Below, piece by piece: positions 43,949 through 52,904 of a stretch of DNA of 64,000 nt. Location of the stretch: the NCBI RefSeq assembly GCF_025403485.1, contig NZ_CP099966.1:1240001-1304000 (forward strand), written 5' to 3'. The stretch is from Chryseobacterium paludis (lineage in GTDB: Bacteria; Bacteroidota; Bacteroidia; Flavobacteriales; Weeksellaceae). Below the pieces are notes generated by a model that was given only the letters and a program-made list of their open reading frames with translations, did not search any database and was not told the origin of the DNA. The position numbers and the translations under genes were made by a program. Within the stretch, counting starts at the first letter, position 1. Each line of letters starts with the position of its first letter.

Positions 43949-45022
43949 TTGAAGTCTACCACAAAATCAAAACTATATATTCATTTACTCTTTTGGATAT
44001 TCTATTATATTCTGGAAGCGTATCTTGATTTTTATTGGTCCAGATATCAATTCCCTGATTTCAAATGGCAGATAAGGCTTCAAAATACAATGATCCTTGA
44101 ACTGATCTATTTTCTGGTTAAAATTCCTCTTGCCTATTCTTTACTTTATGTTTATGAAAAGGTTGATATCAATAAATTTTCCAAATACTTCCTGTCAATC
44201 ATTATAGTAATCATTGCGGTATTAGCCCACCGCTTTTTTACACACTATGTAATTTATCCTTATATCTATGGGGTGACAGAAACTCTGGATGGTAAACAGC
44301 CTTCTGGCTTCATCAATGGTCTCGTCGCCTTTAATTCATTTATGGATCTTATTTTTATGGTAGGTCTGGTATTTGGTATTGAAATTACACGGCAGAAAAA
44401 TCTTCTTAAAGATCAGATATCTATGCTTAAAGCAGAGAAGCTTGATCAGGAACTAACCATGCTTAAAGCACAGATCAATCCACATTTTCTTTTTAATACA
44501 CTCAATAATATCTATGGAATGGCACTTAAAAAAGCTGATGAAACGCCGGATGTAATTCTACAGCTTTCAAAAGTAATGCGTTACAATATTTATGAGGCCG
44601 CTGAAAAGAACATCTCTATTGAAAAGGATATTGAAAATATAAAAGACTTTATACAAATCCAGAAAATCCGACACCGTCACCTTTCTGTGGATTTTAGTGA
44701 AGCTATTGATAATCCTTCTCAGGAAATCTCACCACTGATATTGATCCAGTTTGTTGAAAATGCCTTTAAACATGGCGTTTCGGAAAGTCTCGGAAATTCA
44801 TTCATCCATATTGACATTCAGCTGAAAAACAGAATTCTTTATTATTCTATTGAAAATTCCAAAGAAGAAAGATCAGGTGAAAATTCAACCAAAATAGGAT
44901 TGAAAAATATTCACAGGCAGCTTGAATTACTCTATCCAAAACACACCCTTCAAGTTGAGGACAAAAGTGACCGTTATATTGTAAAACTAATGATTGATTT
45001 CAATGACACACTCAGCATCTAA
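43949..45022 (+). CDS. LytS-type sensor histidine kinase
   Basis: A kinase of about 357 residues with four membrane helices followed by a coiled-coil (QKNLLKDQISMLKAEKLDQELTMLKAQ) and a His_kinase domain (PF06580). The phosphorylated histidine is H179 in QINPHFLFNTLNN, and the N-box is VENAFKHGVSES. No ATG is available at the start: TTG 43949 gives the usual KSKLYIHLLFW opening, while TTG 43862 would add 29 residues. It overlaps the response-regulator gene by 29 bp, so translation is coupled. It probably regulates the following susCD pair. Confidence 0.88.
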   Translation: MKSTTKSKLYIHLLFWIFYYILEAYLDFYWSRYQFPDFKWQIRLQNTMILELIYFLVKIPLAYSLLYVYEKVDINKFSKYFLSIIIVIIAVLAHRFFTHYVIYPYIYGVTETLDGKQPSGFINGLVAFNSFMDLIFMVGLVFGIEITRQKNLLKDQISMLKAEKLDQELTMLKAQINPHFLFNTLNNIYGMALKKADETPDVILQLSKVMRYNIYEAAEKNISIEKDIENIKDFIQIQKIRHRHLSVDFSEAIDNPSQEISPLILIQFVENAFKHGVSESLGNSFIHIDIQLKNRILYYSIENSKEERSGENSTKIGLKNIHRQLELLYPKHTLQVEDKSDRYIVKLMIDFNDTLSI

Positions 45023-45704
45023 AAAATACAACTGCATTATTGTAGAAGACGAACCTATTGCAGCAGAAATTCTTGAAAACTTTGTTTCTCAGGATAAAGA
45101 ACTGAATCTTGTAGGAAAATGCTCTGATGCCGTTTATGCCAGCAGCCTTTTAAGCATCCACGATGTAGATCTTATGTTTTTGGATCTTAATCTTCCGGTG
45201 ATAAAAGGATTTGATTTTCTGAAAAAATTAAAAAATCCGCCGTTTGTTATTGTTACCACAGCTTATCATCAGTATGCTGTAGAAGGATATGAACTCGATG
45301 TTACGGATTACCTGATGAAACCTATTCCTTATAGCCGGTTTCTTACAGCGATTGGAAAATTTAAACATTTAATGGAAGCCGAAGAGGCATTACTAGAAAT
45401 TGCAGATCGTGATTTCATTTTCATCAACAGTGGAAAAAGGCAGATAAAAATAACTTTATTAGATATCTTTTATATTGAAAGCTTAAGAGAATATATTAAT
45501 ATTCATACAAAGGCAGAGACTTTTACCTTCAAAATGCCGATCAGCAAAATAGAAGAAAGTTTAAATCCGAAAATGTTCGTCCGTATTCACAAGTCTTACA
45601 TTGTTTCTAAATCTAAAGTAGAAGTAAAGTCGGCGAACATGATGCAGATTAACGGCAAGAAACTTCCTATTGGCAGAACGTACAAACCTTCCATAGAATT
45701 TTAA
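44994..45704 (+). CDS. LytTR family response regulator
   Basis: A 236-residue regulator with a receiver domain (about 10-125) and a LytTR DNA-binding domain (about 140-236). The receiver has D19 in the acidic pocket, phosphoacceptor D64 (MFLDLNLP) and K109 (YLMKP). The LytTR part includes FIFINSGKRQIKI, DIFYIESLREYINIHTK and FVRIHKSYIVSKSKVE. It overlaps the kinase gene. A start at 45003 (third codon on) is equally good. It ends before a terminator, so susC is transcribed separately. Confidence 0.93.
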   Translation: MISMTHSASKKYNCIIVEDEPIAAEILENFVSQDKELNLVGKCSDAVYASSLLSIHDVDLMFLDLNLPVIKGFDFLKKLKNPPFVIVTTAYHQYAVEGYELDVTDYLMKPIPYSRFLTAIGKFKHLMEAEEALLEIADRDFIFINSGKRQIKITLLDIFYIESLREYINIHTKAETFTFKMPISKIEESLNPKMFVRIHKSYIVSKSKVEVKSANMMQINGKKLPIGRTYKPSIEF

Positions 45705-45721
45705 ACCCATTAAACACTTAT

Positions 45722-45753
45722 AAAACACCTGAATATCGGGTGTTTTTATTTTT
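45722..45753 (+). terminator. Terminator after the response regulator
   Basis: AAACACC and GGTGTTT pair around TGAATATCG and a T-rich tract follows. It separates the two-component genes from susC. Confidence 0.72.
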
Positions 45754-45786
45754 AGTAGACCTCATACCGTTGTTGATATTGTTTTT

Positions 45787-45826
45787 TTGACATCGTCTTA
45801 ACAATTATTGAATTTTGATTAACAAT
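45787..45826 (+). promoter_or_regulatory. susC promoter with a direct repeat
   Basis: TTG (45787-45789), a 20-nt spacer and GAATTTTG (45810-45817) form a near-consensus promoter. TTAACAAT occurs at 45798-45805 and again at 45819-45826, exactly 21 bp apart. LytTR proteins bind direct repeats spaced by about two helical turns, so the neighbouring response regulator is a good candidate to bind here. Confidence 0.5.
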
Positions 45827-45845
45827 AGTTAAAAAATCAATAATT

Positions 45846-48800
45846 ATGAAATATCGATTAAAGCTTCTAAGTGCGGGTGTTGCCTTTTTTATGGGTCACG
45901 ATTTGCTTTTAAGTCAGGAAAAGCAGGACACCATTAAAACCCAGGATATAGAAGGTGTAGTGGTTACTGCCTTAGGAATAAAAAGAGAAAAAAGGTCTCT
46001 TGGATATTCGACACAAGAGGTAAAAGGCGATGATATCAGTAAGAATCCAACCACCAATTTCCTCAATAACCTTTCTGGAAAAGTAGCAGGTCTTGAGATC
46101 AAACAATCCACCAATTTTGGAGGCTCAGTAAATGCAGTATCACGAGGATACAAATCTATTCTGGGCGATAATCAGGCACTTTTTGTAGTTGATGGAGTTC
46201 CCATTATCAACAGGAATATCAATTCTACATTTCAGCAGAATGGTGGTGGGGGATATGATTACGGAAGTCCTGTATCCGATATCAATCCCAATGATATAGA
46301 AACTGTAAATGTACTGAAAGGTGCTGCAGCAACAGCTTTATATGGATCAAGAGCTCAGAATGGAGCTATTATTATTACCACAAAAAAAGGGAAGAAAAAC
46401 TCGAAAGGTATAGGTCTTGAATACAGTGGAAGTTTTTCTGTTTCTACAGTTGATAAATCTACTTTCCCTGAATATCAGACACAATATGGACAAGGATATT
46501 TAGGAAACGTTTTTGGAATGTATCAAAATAAACCAATTGCACCTTTTTATTATGATGCTTCTTATGGAGCACCCTATGATCCCAATCTTATGGTCTGGCA
46601 ATATGATGCATTCATACCTGATTCCCGTAATTTTGGTAAAACGACACCTTGGGTAATGGCTAAAAATGGACCGATAACATTCTTTGATAAAGCAATCAAT
46701 CAAACGAATAATATTGCTTTCAGTGGTGGAGATGACCGGACAACATTCAGATTAAGTTATTCCAATACCAATGCTACAGATATTCTTCCCAATTCCTCTT
46801 TAATGAAAAATAATTTTAGTGGTAATGCATCCTACAAACTGATGGATAATCTTACGGCTACTATCTTCGCCAATTATATTACACAAAGTACAAAAGGAAG
46901 GAATGCAACGGGCTACACGGATAATCTTATGGGCAACTTTCGTCAATGGTGGCCTACAAATATTGACATTCAATACCTGAAATATTTGTATGAAACATTT
47001 GATAAAAATTACACCTGGAATATAAAATCTCCAACTAATTTGTCTCCTGCTTACTGGGACAATCCATATTTCACGCGATATAAAAACTATCAGAACGATA
47101 AAAGAGACCGTTTTGCAGGGAATTTCAGTCTTAACTATGATCTTTCTAAAAACATCAATATACTGGGCAGGGTAGGTATAGATGGATATAATATGATGAT
47201 TGAAGAAAGAAGGGCTGTAGGTTCTGTTCCTGCATTTTTTAGCTTTAATACCATCGAGCAGCCATCAGGATATGCAGTTACCAATCTTCGTTTTACAGAA
47301 ACCAATTATGACCTTATCGCTACCTATAAAAAGAACATTAGTGAGGATTTCAATATTCAGGCACTAATAGGTGGAAACATCAATGTTCAGTCCAATTATT
47401 CCAATGCCCAGACCACCACAGGTGGACTTTACATTCGTGATCTTTATACGATTTCCAATTCGGCGGCTACGGCAGCAAAACCAGTGATCACCGATACTTC
47501 AAAATATATTTATGGAGCTTTTGTTCAGGCTTCTTTGGGATATAAAAACACCTATTATCTTGAGGGAACTTTCAGGAGGGATCAGTCCAGTTCATTACCA
47601 AAAGGAAAAGAAGCTTATTATTATCCATCCCTTTCGGCAAGTGTGGTATTTTCTAATTGGCTGAAACAAAAATGGCTGACCTTTGGAAAGGTAAGAGCAG
47701 CCTATGCAGAAGTAGGTTCGGATACGAATGCTGATCAGTTGAGAAACAGGTTTATCGTACAATCTTCTTTTGGAAACAGCCCCGTTTATTCTTATAATAC
47801 TACTTTAAGAAATGCTGACCTTCTTCCTCAAAAATTAAAAAACCTGGAGGTTGGAACCAATATGCAGTTTTTCAAAAACAGGATAGGCTTTGATGTTGCA
47901 TGGTTCAGAAATATTGCATTTGATCAGATTCTACCACTTCCGATTTCTTTATCCAACGGATCGGGAAGTAAAATTCAGAATACAGGAGAGCTCACTACAA
48001 AAGGACTCGAGGTATCTTTAAATATAACTCCTTTAAAATTCAGTGATTTTGCCTGGGATATGTCGTTGAACTGGTCTAATCCCATAACTAAAGTTACTGC
48101 ACTTCGGGAAGGTATTGAAAATATTACCATCGGAGCTTTACAGGGCGGTATATCTATTAATGCACCTCTTAATGAAGATTATGGAAGCATCTGGGGATCT
48201 GATTACGTTTATGATCCCAATGGAAACAGGATCATCGGAAGAAATGGAGCATATCTACATACCGACGATACCAATCACAATTTTGGAAGTTTCCAACCTG
48301 ATTTTTTTGCAGGATTAAACAATTCTTTCACCTATAAAAACTTCAATTTAAGTTTTCAGATCGATTGGAAGAAGGGAGGCAATATATTTTCCCTGGATCA
48401 GTATTATGCTTATGGAACAGGACTACATCCTGACTCTGTAGGGCTGAATGATTTGGGAAATCCTATCAGAAATACCCTTGCTAATGGTGGAGGTGTAGTT
48501 TTACCCGGAGTAATGGAAGATCCCAATAATCCCGGACATTATATTCCTAATACAATTCGTCTTGATCGTTCTATTTCCAGTCAGTTTCTGGAAACAGATC
48601 CACCGGCGGCGGCATTTGTTTATGATGCCAGTTTTATAAAACTTCGCCAGGTATCAATTTCTTACACTTTTGACAAGAAATTTTTAGGCAATACCGGAAT
48701 TCAGAGCCTTAGTCTGGGCTTAGTAGGGAGCAATCTTTGGATCATTCATAAAAATCTTCCTTATGCAGATCCTGAAGCAGGGCTTTCGTCAGGTAATATT

Positions 48801-48869
48801 CAGGGATATCAATCCGGAGTGATGCCATCTACAAAGAATTTTGCATTCAATCTGAAAGTTAATTTTTAA
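45846..48869 (+). CDS. susC: SusC/RagA family TonB-linked outer-membrane transporter
   Basis: A 1007-residue TonB-dependent transporter. A signal peptide (about 1-22) is followed at once by the plug (IEGVVVTALGIKREKRSLGYSTQEV, VVDGVPIINRN, VLKGAAATALYGSRAQNGAIIITTKKG) and then the 22-strand barrel that ends in NFAFNLKVNF. The about 80-residue N-terminal carboxypeptidase-like domain found in most SusC proteins is absent. It imports a substrate presented by the following SusD-like lipoprotein. No glycoside hydrolase, peptidase or sulfatase is linked, so the substrate cannot be guessed. Confidence 0.96.
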   Translation: MKYRLKLLSAGVAFFMGHDLLLSQEKQDTIKTQDIEGVVVTALGIKREKRSLGYSTQEVKGDDISKNPTTNFLNNLSGKVAGLEIKQSTNFGGSVNAVSRGYKSILGDNQALFVVDGVPIINRNINSTFQQNGGGGYDYGSPVSDINPNDIETVNVLKGAAATALYGSRAQNGAIIITTKKGKKNSKGIGLEYSGSFSVSTVDKSTFPEYQTQYGQGYLGNVFGMYQNKPIAPFYYDASYGAPYDPNLMVWQYDAFIPDSRNFGKTTPWVMAKNGPITFFDKAINQTNNIAFSGGDDRTTFRLSYSNTNATDILPNSSLMKNNFSGNASYKLMDNLTATIFANYITQSTKGRNATGYTDNLMGNFRQWWPTNIDIQYLKYLYETFDKNYTWNIKSPTNLSPAYWDNPYFTRYKNYQNDKRDRFAGNFSLNYDLSKNINILGRVGIDGYNMMIEERRAVGSVPAFFSFNTIEQPSGYAVTNLRFTETNYDLIATYKKNISEDFNIQALIGGNINVQSNYSNAQTTTGGLYIRDLYTISNSAATAAKPVITDTSKYIYGAFVQASLGYKNTYYLEGTFRRDQSSSLPKGKEAYYYPSLSASVVFSNWLKQKWLTFGKVRAAYAEVGSDTNADQLRNRFIVQSSFGNSPVYSYNTTLRNADLLPQKLKNLEVGTNMQFFKNRIGFDVAWFRNIAFDQILPLPISLSNGSGSKIQNTGELTTKGLEVSLNITPLKFSDFAWDMSLNWSNPITKVTALREGIENITIGALQGGISINAPLNEDYGSIWGSDYVYDPNGNRIIGRNGAYLHTDDTNHNFGSFQPDFFAGLNNSFTYKNFNLSFQIDWKKGGNIFSLDQYYAYGTGLHPDSVGLNDLGNPIRNTLANGGGVVLPGVMEDPNNPGHYIPNTIRLDRSISSQFLETDPPAAAFVYDASFIKLRQVSISYTFDKKFLGNTGIQSLSLGLVGSNLWIIHKNLPYADPEAGLSSGNIQGYQSGVMPSTKNFAFNLKVNF

Positions 48870-48874
48870 AAACT

Positions 48875-50317
48875 ATGACAATGAAAAATACAATTATAAT
48901 AAGTTCTTTAGTATTACTATTGGTAAGCTGTACATCGGATGATGTAAATATGGATCCTCATGCTACCTATAATACGATACCCGAAACGCTGATTACTTAT
49001 GCGGAAAAGGAATTAAGTGATTATATGACCACACCGAATGTTAATGAAAATAATTTTAGGTTAACCATGCAATATTGGCAGGAAACAACCTATGTGAATG
49101 AAAGTAATTACAATTTTACAGCAAGAAATGTCTCCAATAATGTTTGGGGAGATAATTATGTAAATGTTCTCAATAACCTTAATAAAGCAAAAGAACTGAT
49201 CGAGCAGTATCAACCGGTCCCTTCAGAACTGAATACCTGGCCAGCTAAAAAAAGAAACCAATTAGCAATTATTGATATGCTCTCGGTTTATACATTTCAA
49301 ACCTTAGCAGATACTTTCGGAGATATTCCCTACAGCCAGGCACTTAATAACAATCAATATCCACTTCCTGTTTATGATAATGATACGGAGATCTATGAAA
49401 GCCTTATCAATCGTTTGAAGGTCGATATAAACAATCTCGAGGAAGGACAGGGAACATTCGGACAGGGAGATATCTTATATGGCGGAGATATTGGAAAATG
49501 GAAAAGATTTGGAAATTCTCTTCTGCTGAAGCTGGGGATTTCTATTTCCGATGTAAATCCCTCCCTTGCTCAATCTACCATTAATAAAGCTATTTCTGGA
49601 GGAGTCATGATCAGTGAATCTCAGAGCTGCATATTCAGGTATCTGGCTGAATCGCCTAACTTTAGTCCTATATTTGAGAATGTTCTTAATAATAACCGGG
49701 ATGATTTTTTTGGTGGAAAACCATTCGTCGATTTTCTTAATGCGACTTCAGACGCAAGGGTATCCAAATATTTTCAGGACGTAGATGGTATTTATATAGG
49801 TCAGGTCATTGGTCTACCCGGAGAGTTCTCCAGCTTTTCTGCTCCCGGAATTTTCGCATATAAACAAGAAACCCCTGGAAATCTCCTTACTTATACTGAA
49901 GTTTCTTTCTACCTTGCTGAAGCCGCTGCCAGATTTGGAATTGGTGGAAACCCCGAAGTACTTTATAAAAATGCTGTTCAGGCTTCCTTTCTGGAGTGGG
50001 GCTTTACAACGCAGGATGCCCTGGACTACCTTACTGACAATCCTTACAATGCAGCAAACTGGAAAAAATCGATTGGTGAACAGGCTTGGGTTGCCATGTA
50101 TAATCATCCGGTAGTATCCTGGAATTTTTACCGCCGATTGGACTATCCAGCTTTACAGGCACCACCAACAGCCATTAATAATGCTGGTGGAAAAGTACCT
50201 GTAAGATTACAGTATCCGGGACTGGAAGCAACAACCAATGGAACCAACTATTCTAAAGCCGCTGCTGCGATCGGTGGTGATAAACTGACAACAAAAGTAT
50301 TCTGGGACCGAAATTAA
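48875..50317 (+). CDS. susD: SusD/RagB-like nutrient-binding lipoprotein
   Basis: A 480-residue surface lipoprotein with lipobox LLVSC (C19). The pattern (DPHATYNTIPETLITYAEKELSDYM, MQYWQETTYVNESNYNFTARN, ALADTFGDIPYSQAL-type segment, GDIGKWKRFGNSLLLKLG, and YTEVSFYLAEAAARFG) fits the SusD-like 2 (PF12771) group. It starts 5 bp after susC and should form the lid of the transporter. The start may be at the second methionine (48881). A terminator follows at 50379. Confidence 0.92.
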   Translation: MTMKNTIIISSLVLLLVSCTSDDVNMDPHATYNTIPETLITYAEKELSDYMTTPNVNENNFRLTMQYWQETTYVNESNYNFTARNVSNNVWGDNYVNVLNNLNKAKELIEQYQPVPSELNTWPAKKRNQLAIIDMLSVYTFQTLADTFGDIPYSQALNNNQYPLPVYDNDTEIYESLINRLKVDINNLEEGQGTFGQGDILYGGDIGKWKRFGNSLLLKLGISISDVNPSLAQSTINKAISGGVMISESQSCIFRYLAESPNFSPIFENVLNNNRDDFFGGKPFVDFLNATSDARVSKYFQDVDGIYIGQVIGLPGEFSSFSAPGIFAYKQETPGNLLTYTEVSFYLAEAAARFGIGGNPEVLYKNAVQASFLEWGFTTQDALDYLTDNPYNAANWKKSIGEQAWVAMYNHPVVSWNFYRRLDYPALQAPPTAINNAGGKVPVRLQYPGLEATTNGTNYSKAAAAIGGDKLTTKVFWDRN

Positions 50318-50378
50318 AGTAAGCCTTTAAAATATCATAGTCTTTCTTCATATATATTATTTTCAACTGTGATTTTTT

Positions 50379-50403
50379 GCCTGCATTCTGGTGCAGGCTT
50401 TTT
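50379..50403 (+). terminator. Terminator after susD
   Basis: GCCTGCA and TGCAGGC pair around TTCTGG and are followed by TTTTTAATT. It closes the susCD operon. Confidence 0.82.
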
Positions 50404-50535
50404 AATTATACATAAAATTCTTTTGTAGACGTGATTTCTTTGTTTGTAGATGTTTTTTCCTAACGTTTTAAGATTTACCCAAATTTGAATCAATAATTAA
50501 AGAGTATATAATAATTAATAATAAAAAGCAGACTT

Positions 50536-50964
50536 ATGAGAGCAATGAGAATCCAAAATTGGGTGTACAGATTTTTTCTAATCCTTTTTGTAGGAGTATT
50601 TTTTATCAGCTGTAAAAATGACGATGGAGAAGATTCTAACCCTATGACAGATCATAGTATAGATGTAGTGCTTGGTACATTTAAAGGAACACTGAATTCA
50701 GGCGGCCAGGATTATTTTAATGCCATTGTCATGGTTTCAAAAGTCGACGATTCCCATGTTAAGGTTCAGGCCAAAACCAATGAATCTTATTCATTTGTAA
50801 CCACCAAGACACTAACTGCAGTAAATACTCAAGGAGTAGGGGTTGTGGGTAATAATAATGAGGGAAGTATCGACTACCTTATTTCAACGAAGGCTCTCAT
50901 GGTAAGCACTCAAAAAACTTCTGAAACGGATAAAATATATCTTTTCCAGGGAACAAAACAGTAA
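50536..50964 (+). CDS. Hypothetical lipoprotein, 142 aa
   Basis: The protein has a lipoprotein signal (FFLILFVGVFFISC, C26) and then an acidic linker (KNDDGEDSNP). The remaining about 100 residues form alternating strands (IDVVLGTFKGTLNSGGQDYFNAIVMVSKVDDSHVKVQAK), as in small Bacteroidota lipoproteins with lipocalin-like beta folds. I recognise no specific family. It is a single gene with its own terminator, 218 bp downstream of susD. Confidence 0.75.
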   Translation: MRAMRIQNWVYRFFLILFVGVFFISCKNDDGEDSNPMTDHSIDVVLGTFKGTLNSGGQDYFNAIVMVSKVDDSHVKVQAKTNESYSFVTTKTLTAVNTQGVGVVGNNNEGSIDYLISTKALMVSTQKTSETDKIYLFQGTKQ

Positions 50965-51001
50965 AACAATATATAATTTAGTTTTCCCATTACGGGATCG
51001 T

Positions 51002-51037
51002 AATGGCTTAATGAGTACAAACTCTTAAGCCATTTTT
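51002..51037 (+). terminator. Terminator after the small lipoprotein gene
   Basis: AATGGCTTAA and TTAAGCCATT form a 10-bp stem, extended by GAGT/ACTC inside, followed by TTTTTATTT. Confidence 0.83.
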
Positions 51038-51147
51038 TATTTATATATGATCAGCTTGTAATGGAAGTCATAATAGCCGTTGATTATCCAAAGAAAATAT
51101 TTCATTAAGTGAAGTCAAAATGAAAAAAAATATTAATTTTGCCTGGA

Positions 51148-51504
51148 ATGTTTCAGCACAAGTTTATATCAATTTTTATACTATTGGGATTATTTTTTAT
51201 GCCAACGCAAATATTTGCCTGTGGCCTGAAATCTCATTCGGTAGAAAAATCACGTTGTGAGATCAGCATTTCAAAATCTACACATAAAGATCACTGTAAT
51301 TCTTGTGGTTCAAAAAAATGTTCCGGGAAATGTAAAAATCCTTTATGCAAATGTCCCACCTCAAATCCAAATCCAACTTTATTAAATCAACAGGAGTTCA
51401 GTTTTTTAAGGTTAAAAGATTTTAATTCTATTTTATTCTCATCTCATGAAACTACAGTTTCTAAAGGTTTCCAATCTATTTGGCTAATCCCTAAAATAGT
51501 TTAA
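51148..51504 (+). CDS. Secreted Cys-rich small protein
   Basis: A 118-residue protein with a signal peptide (about 1-24, ending IFA-CG) and a dense cysteine cluster (HCNSCGSKKCSGKCKNPLCK, around residues 50-70), likely to bind metal ions or form disulphides. I recognise no family. The ATG at 51148 comes six bases after TAATTTTG, a TAnnTTTG box. It is upstream of the DUF3347 and haem-binding genes, which suggests a periplasmic metal-handling group, but a 270-bp gap (51505-51774) separates them. That gap holds a short hairpin at 51569-51592 and no gene that I can support. Confidence 0.65.
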   Translation: MFQHKFISIFILLGLFFMPTQIFACGLKSHSVEKSRCEISISKSTHKDHCNSCGSKKCSGKCKNPLCKCPTSNPNPTLLNQQEFSFLRLKDFNSILFSSHETTVSKGFQSIWLIPKIV

Positions 51505-51774
51505 TCCCCATATTTACAGTCCAAATTATGTTCTTTTGGAAGTCATTTCAGTTTTAATTTATAATTGAAACAATAGAGATATTTCTATTGTTATTAAAAC
51601 AATGAAATGAATATCAAATAAGAGCTGATACAATTTCAAAAAACATATTGGAATCCAGACAAAGGAAATCGAATTCATGAAGGTAAACTGAAAAAATTCG
51701 ATAAAAAATAATTTAAAAGTCATGCTATAGAAGTAATGACATTCAACAATTTTAATCATAGAAATATCAACATA

Positions 51775-52398
51775 ATGAAAAATATATTCTTATCAATCAT
51801 TGCAATGACAATAATAGCTTTAGCGTTATCATCTTGTAAAAAATCAACAAATAAAACTCCTGATCAAACTTCCGAAACTGTAGAATTACAGTTAAAGGAA
51901 AATAATAAACCCACTGAATTAACCAAAACAGAAGCGGGAAAAACCGTTGTAGAAAAAGATATAAAAAACTTTTCTATTGATCCGATCATTAGGGACTATT
52001 TAATTCTAAAAAATGCACTAGTAGCTGATAATGATCAGGCTGTAGCTAAAGCCGGAAAGCAACTGTTTACAACTTTGAGGAATGTAAATATGAAGGCTAT
52101 TCCCGCAGATAAACACAAAGAATATATGGATATCGCCGAAGACGCCAAAGAAAATGCCGAACACATCGGAAACAATGCCGGAAAGGTTGATCACCAGAGA
52201 GAACATATGGCATCATTAAGCAATGATATAGCTGATCTTATAGCGGCATTTGGAACCACACAAAAATTATATCAGGACCATTGTCCGATGTATAATGATG
52301 GCAAAGGTGCCATCTGGATCAGTGAGACAAAAGCAATTAAAAATCCTTATTACGGTGATAAGATGCTTACTTGTGGTTCCGTAAAAAAGGAATATTAA
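51775..52398 (+). CDS. DUF3347 lipoprotein
   Basis: A 207-residue lipoprotein (signal ending ALALSSC, C21). The DUF3347 domain (about 62-200) is a helical bundle starting IDPIIRDYLILKNALVADN, ending with CPMYNDGKGAIWISETKAIKNPYYGDKMLTCG, in which the two cysteines and methionine suggest metal (copper) binding. DUF3347 also occurs at the end of copper/heavy-metal efflux membrane-fusion proteins. The ATG at 51775 gives a correct lipoprotein signal; the frame from 51736 does not. It is followed directly by a haem-binding gene. Confidence 0.88.
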   Translation: MKNIFLSIIAMTIIALALSSCKKSTNKTPDQTSETVELQLKENNKPTELTKTEAGKTVVEKDIKNFSIDPIIRDYLILKNALVADNDQAVAKAGKQLFTTLRNVNMKAIPADKHKEYMDIAEDAKENAEHIGNNAGKVDHQREHMASLSNDIADLIAAFGTTQKLYQDHCPMYNDGKGAIWISETKAIKNPYYGDKMLTCGSVKKEY

Positions 52399-52399
52399 A

Positions 52400-52852
52400 A
52401 TGAAAAAAGGAGTAAAGATACTGGCAGCAATTGTTCTGCTTATTTTTATTGCTCTACAGCTTTATCAGCCTGTCCCAAATATGGATAAGGGGCAGGTTTA
52501 TAAAACCGATTTTATGGAAGCACATACTTCTATACCAACTGATGTAAAGGCCATACTGAAGACATCATGCTACGACTGTCACAGTAATCATACAAACTAT
52601 GAATGGTATGATTATATACAGCCAACCAGAAGTTTTGTAGATAATCACATCAAAGATGCAAAAGAGGATTTGAATTTTAATGAATGGACTACCTATTCCG
52701 GTCGGAAGCAGAAAAGATTAATTACTTCAATTAAAAAACAGATTGAAACTAAAAAAATGCCTATGTCTTCCTACACATTTATACATAATGATGCTAAGCT
52801 AAGTGATCAACAAATAAAATTATTAACAGATTGGCTGGCAAAGCAGGAATAG
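52400..52852 (+). CDS. Haem-binding domain protein
   Basis: A 150-residue membrane-anchored or secreted protein with an N-terminal helix (7-23) and a haem-binding domain (PF14376). The CxxCH haem attachment motif is C57-Y-D-C60-H61, and further conserved segments are NYEWYDYIQPTRSFVDNHI and KKMPMSSYTFIHNDAKLSDQQ, with possible axial Met/His. It is a periplasmic cytochrome-c-like electron carrier of unknown partner. It starts one base after the DUF3347 gene, so both are one operon. Confidence 0.9.
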   Translation: MKKGVKILAAIVLLIFIALQLYQPVPNMDKGQVYKTDFMEAHTSIPTDVKAILKTSCYDCHSNHTNYEWYDYIQPTRSFVDNHIKDAKEDLNFNEWTTYSGRKQKRLITSIKKQIETKKMPMSSYTFIHNDAKLSDQQIKLLTDWLAKQE

Positions 52853-52904
52853 GCCGATGGAATAATTTTTGTCTTCAATAAACCTCAATAACATATACAA
52901 TACC

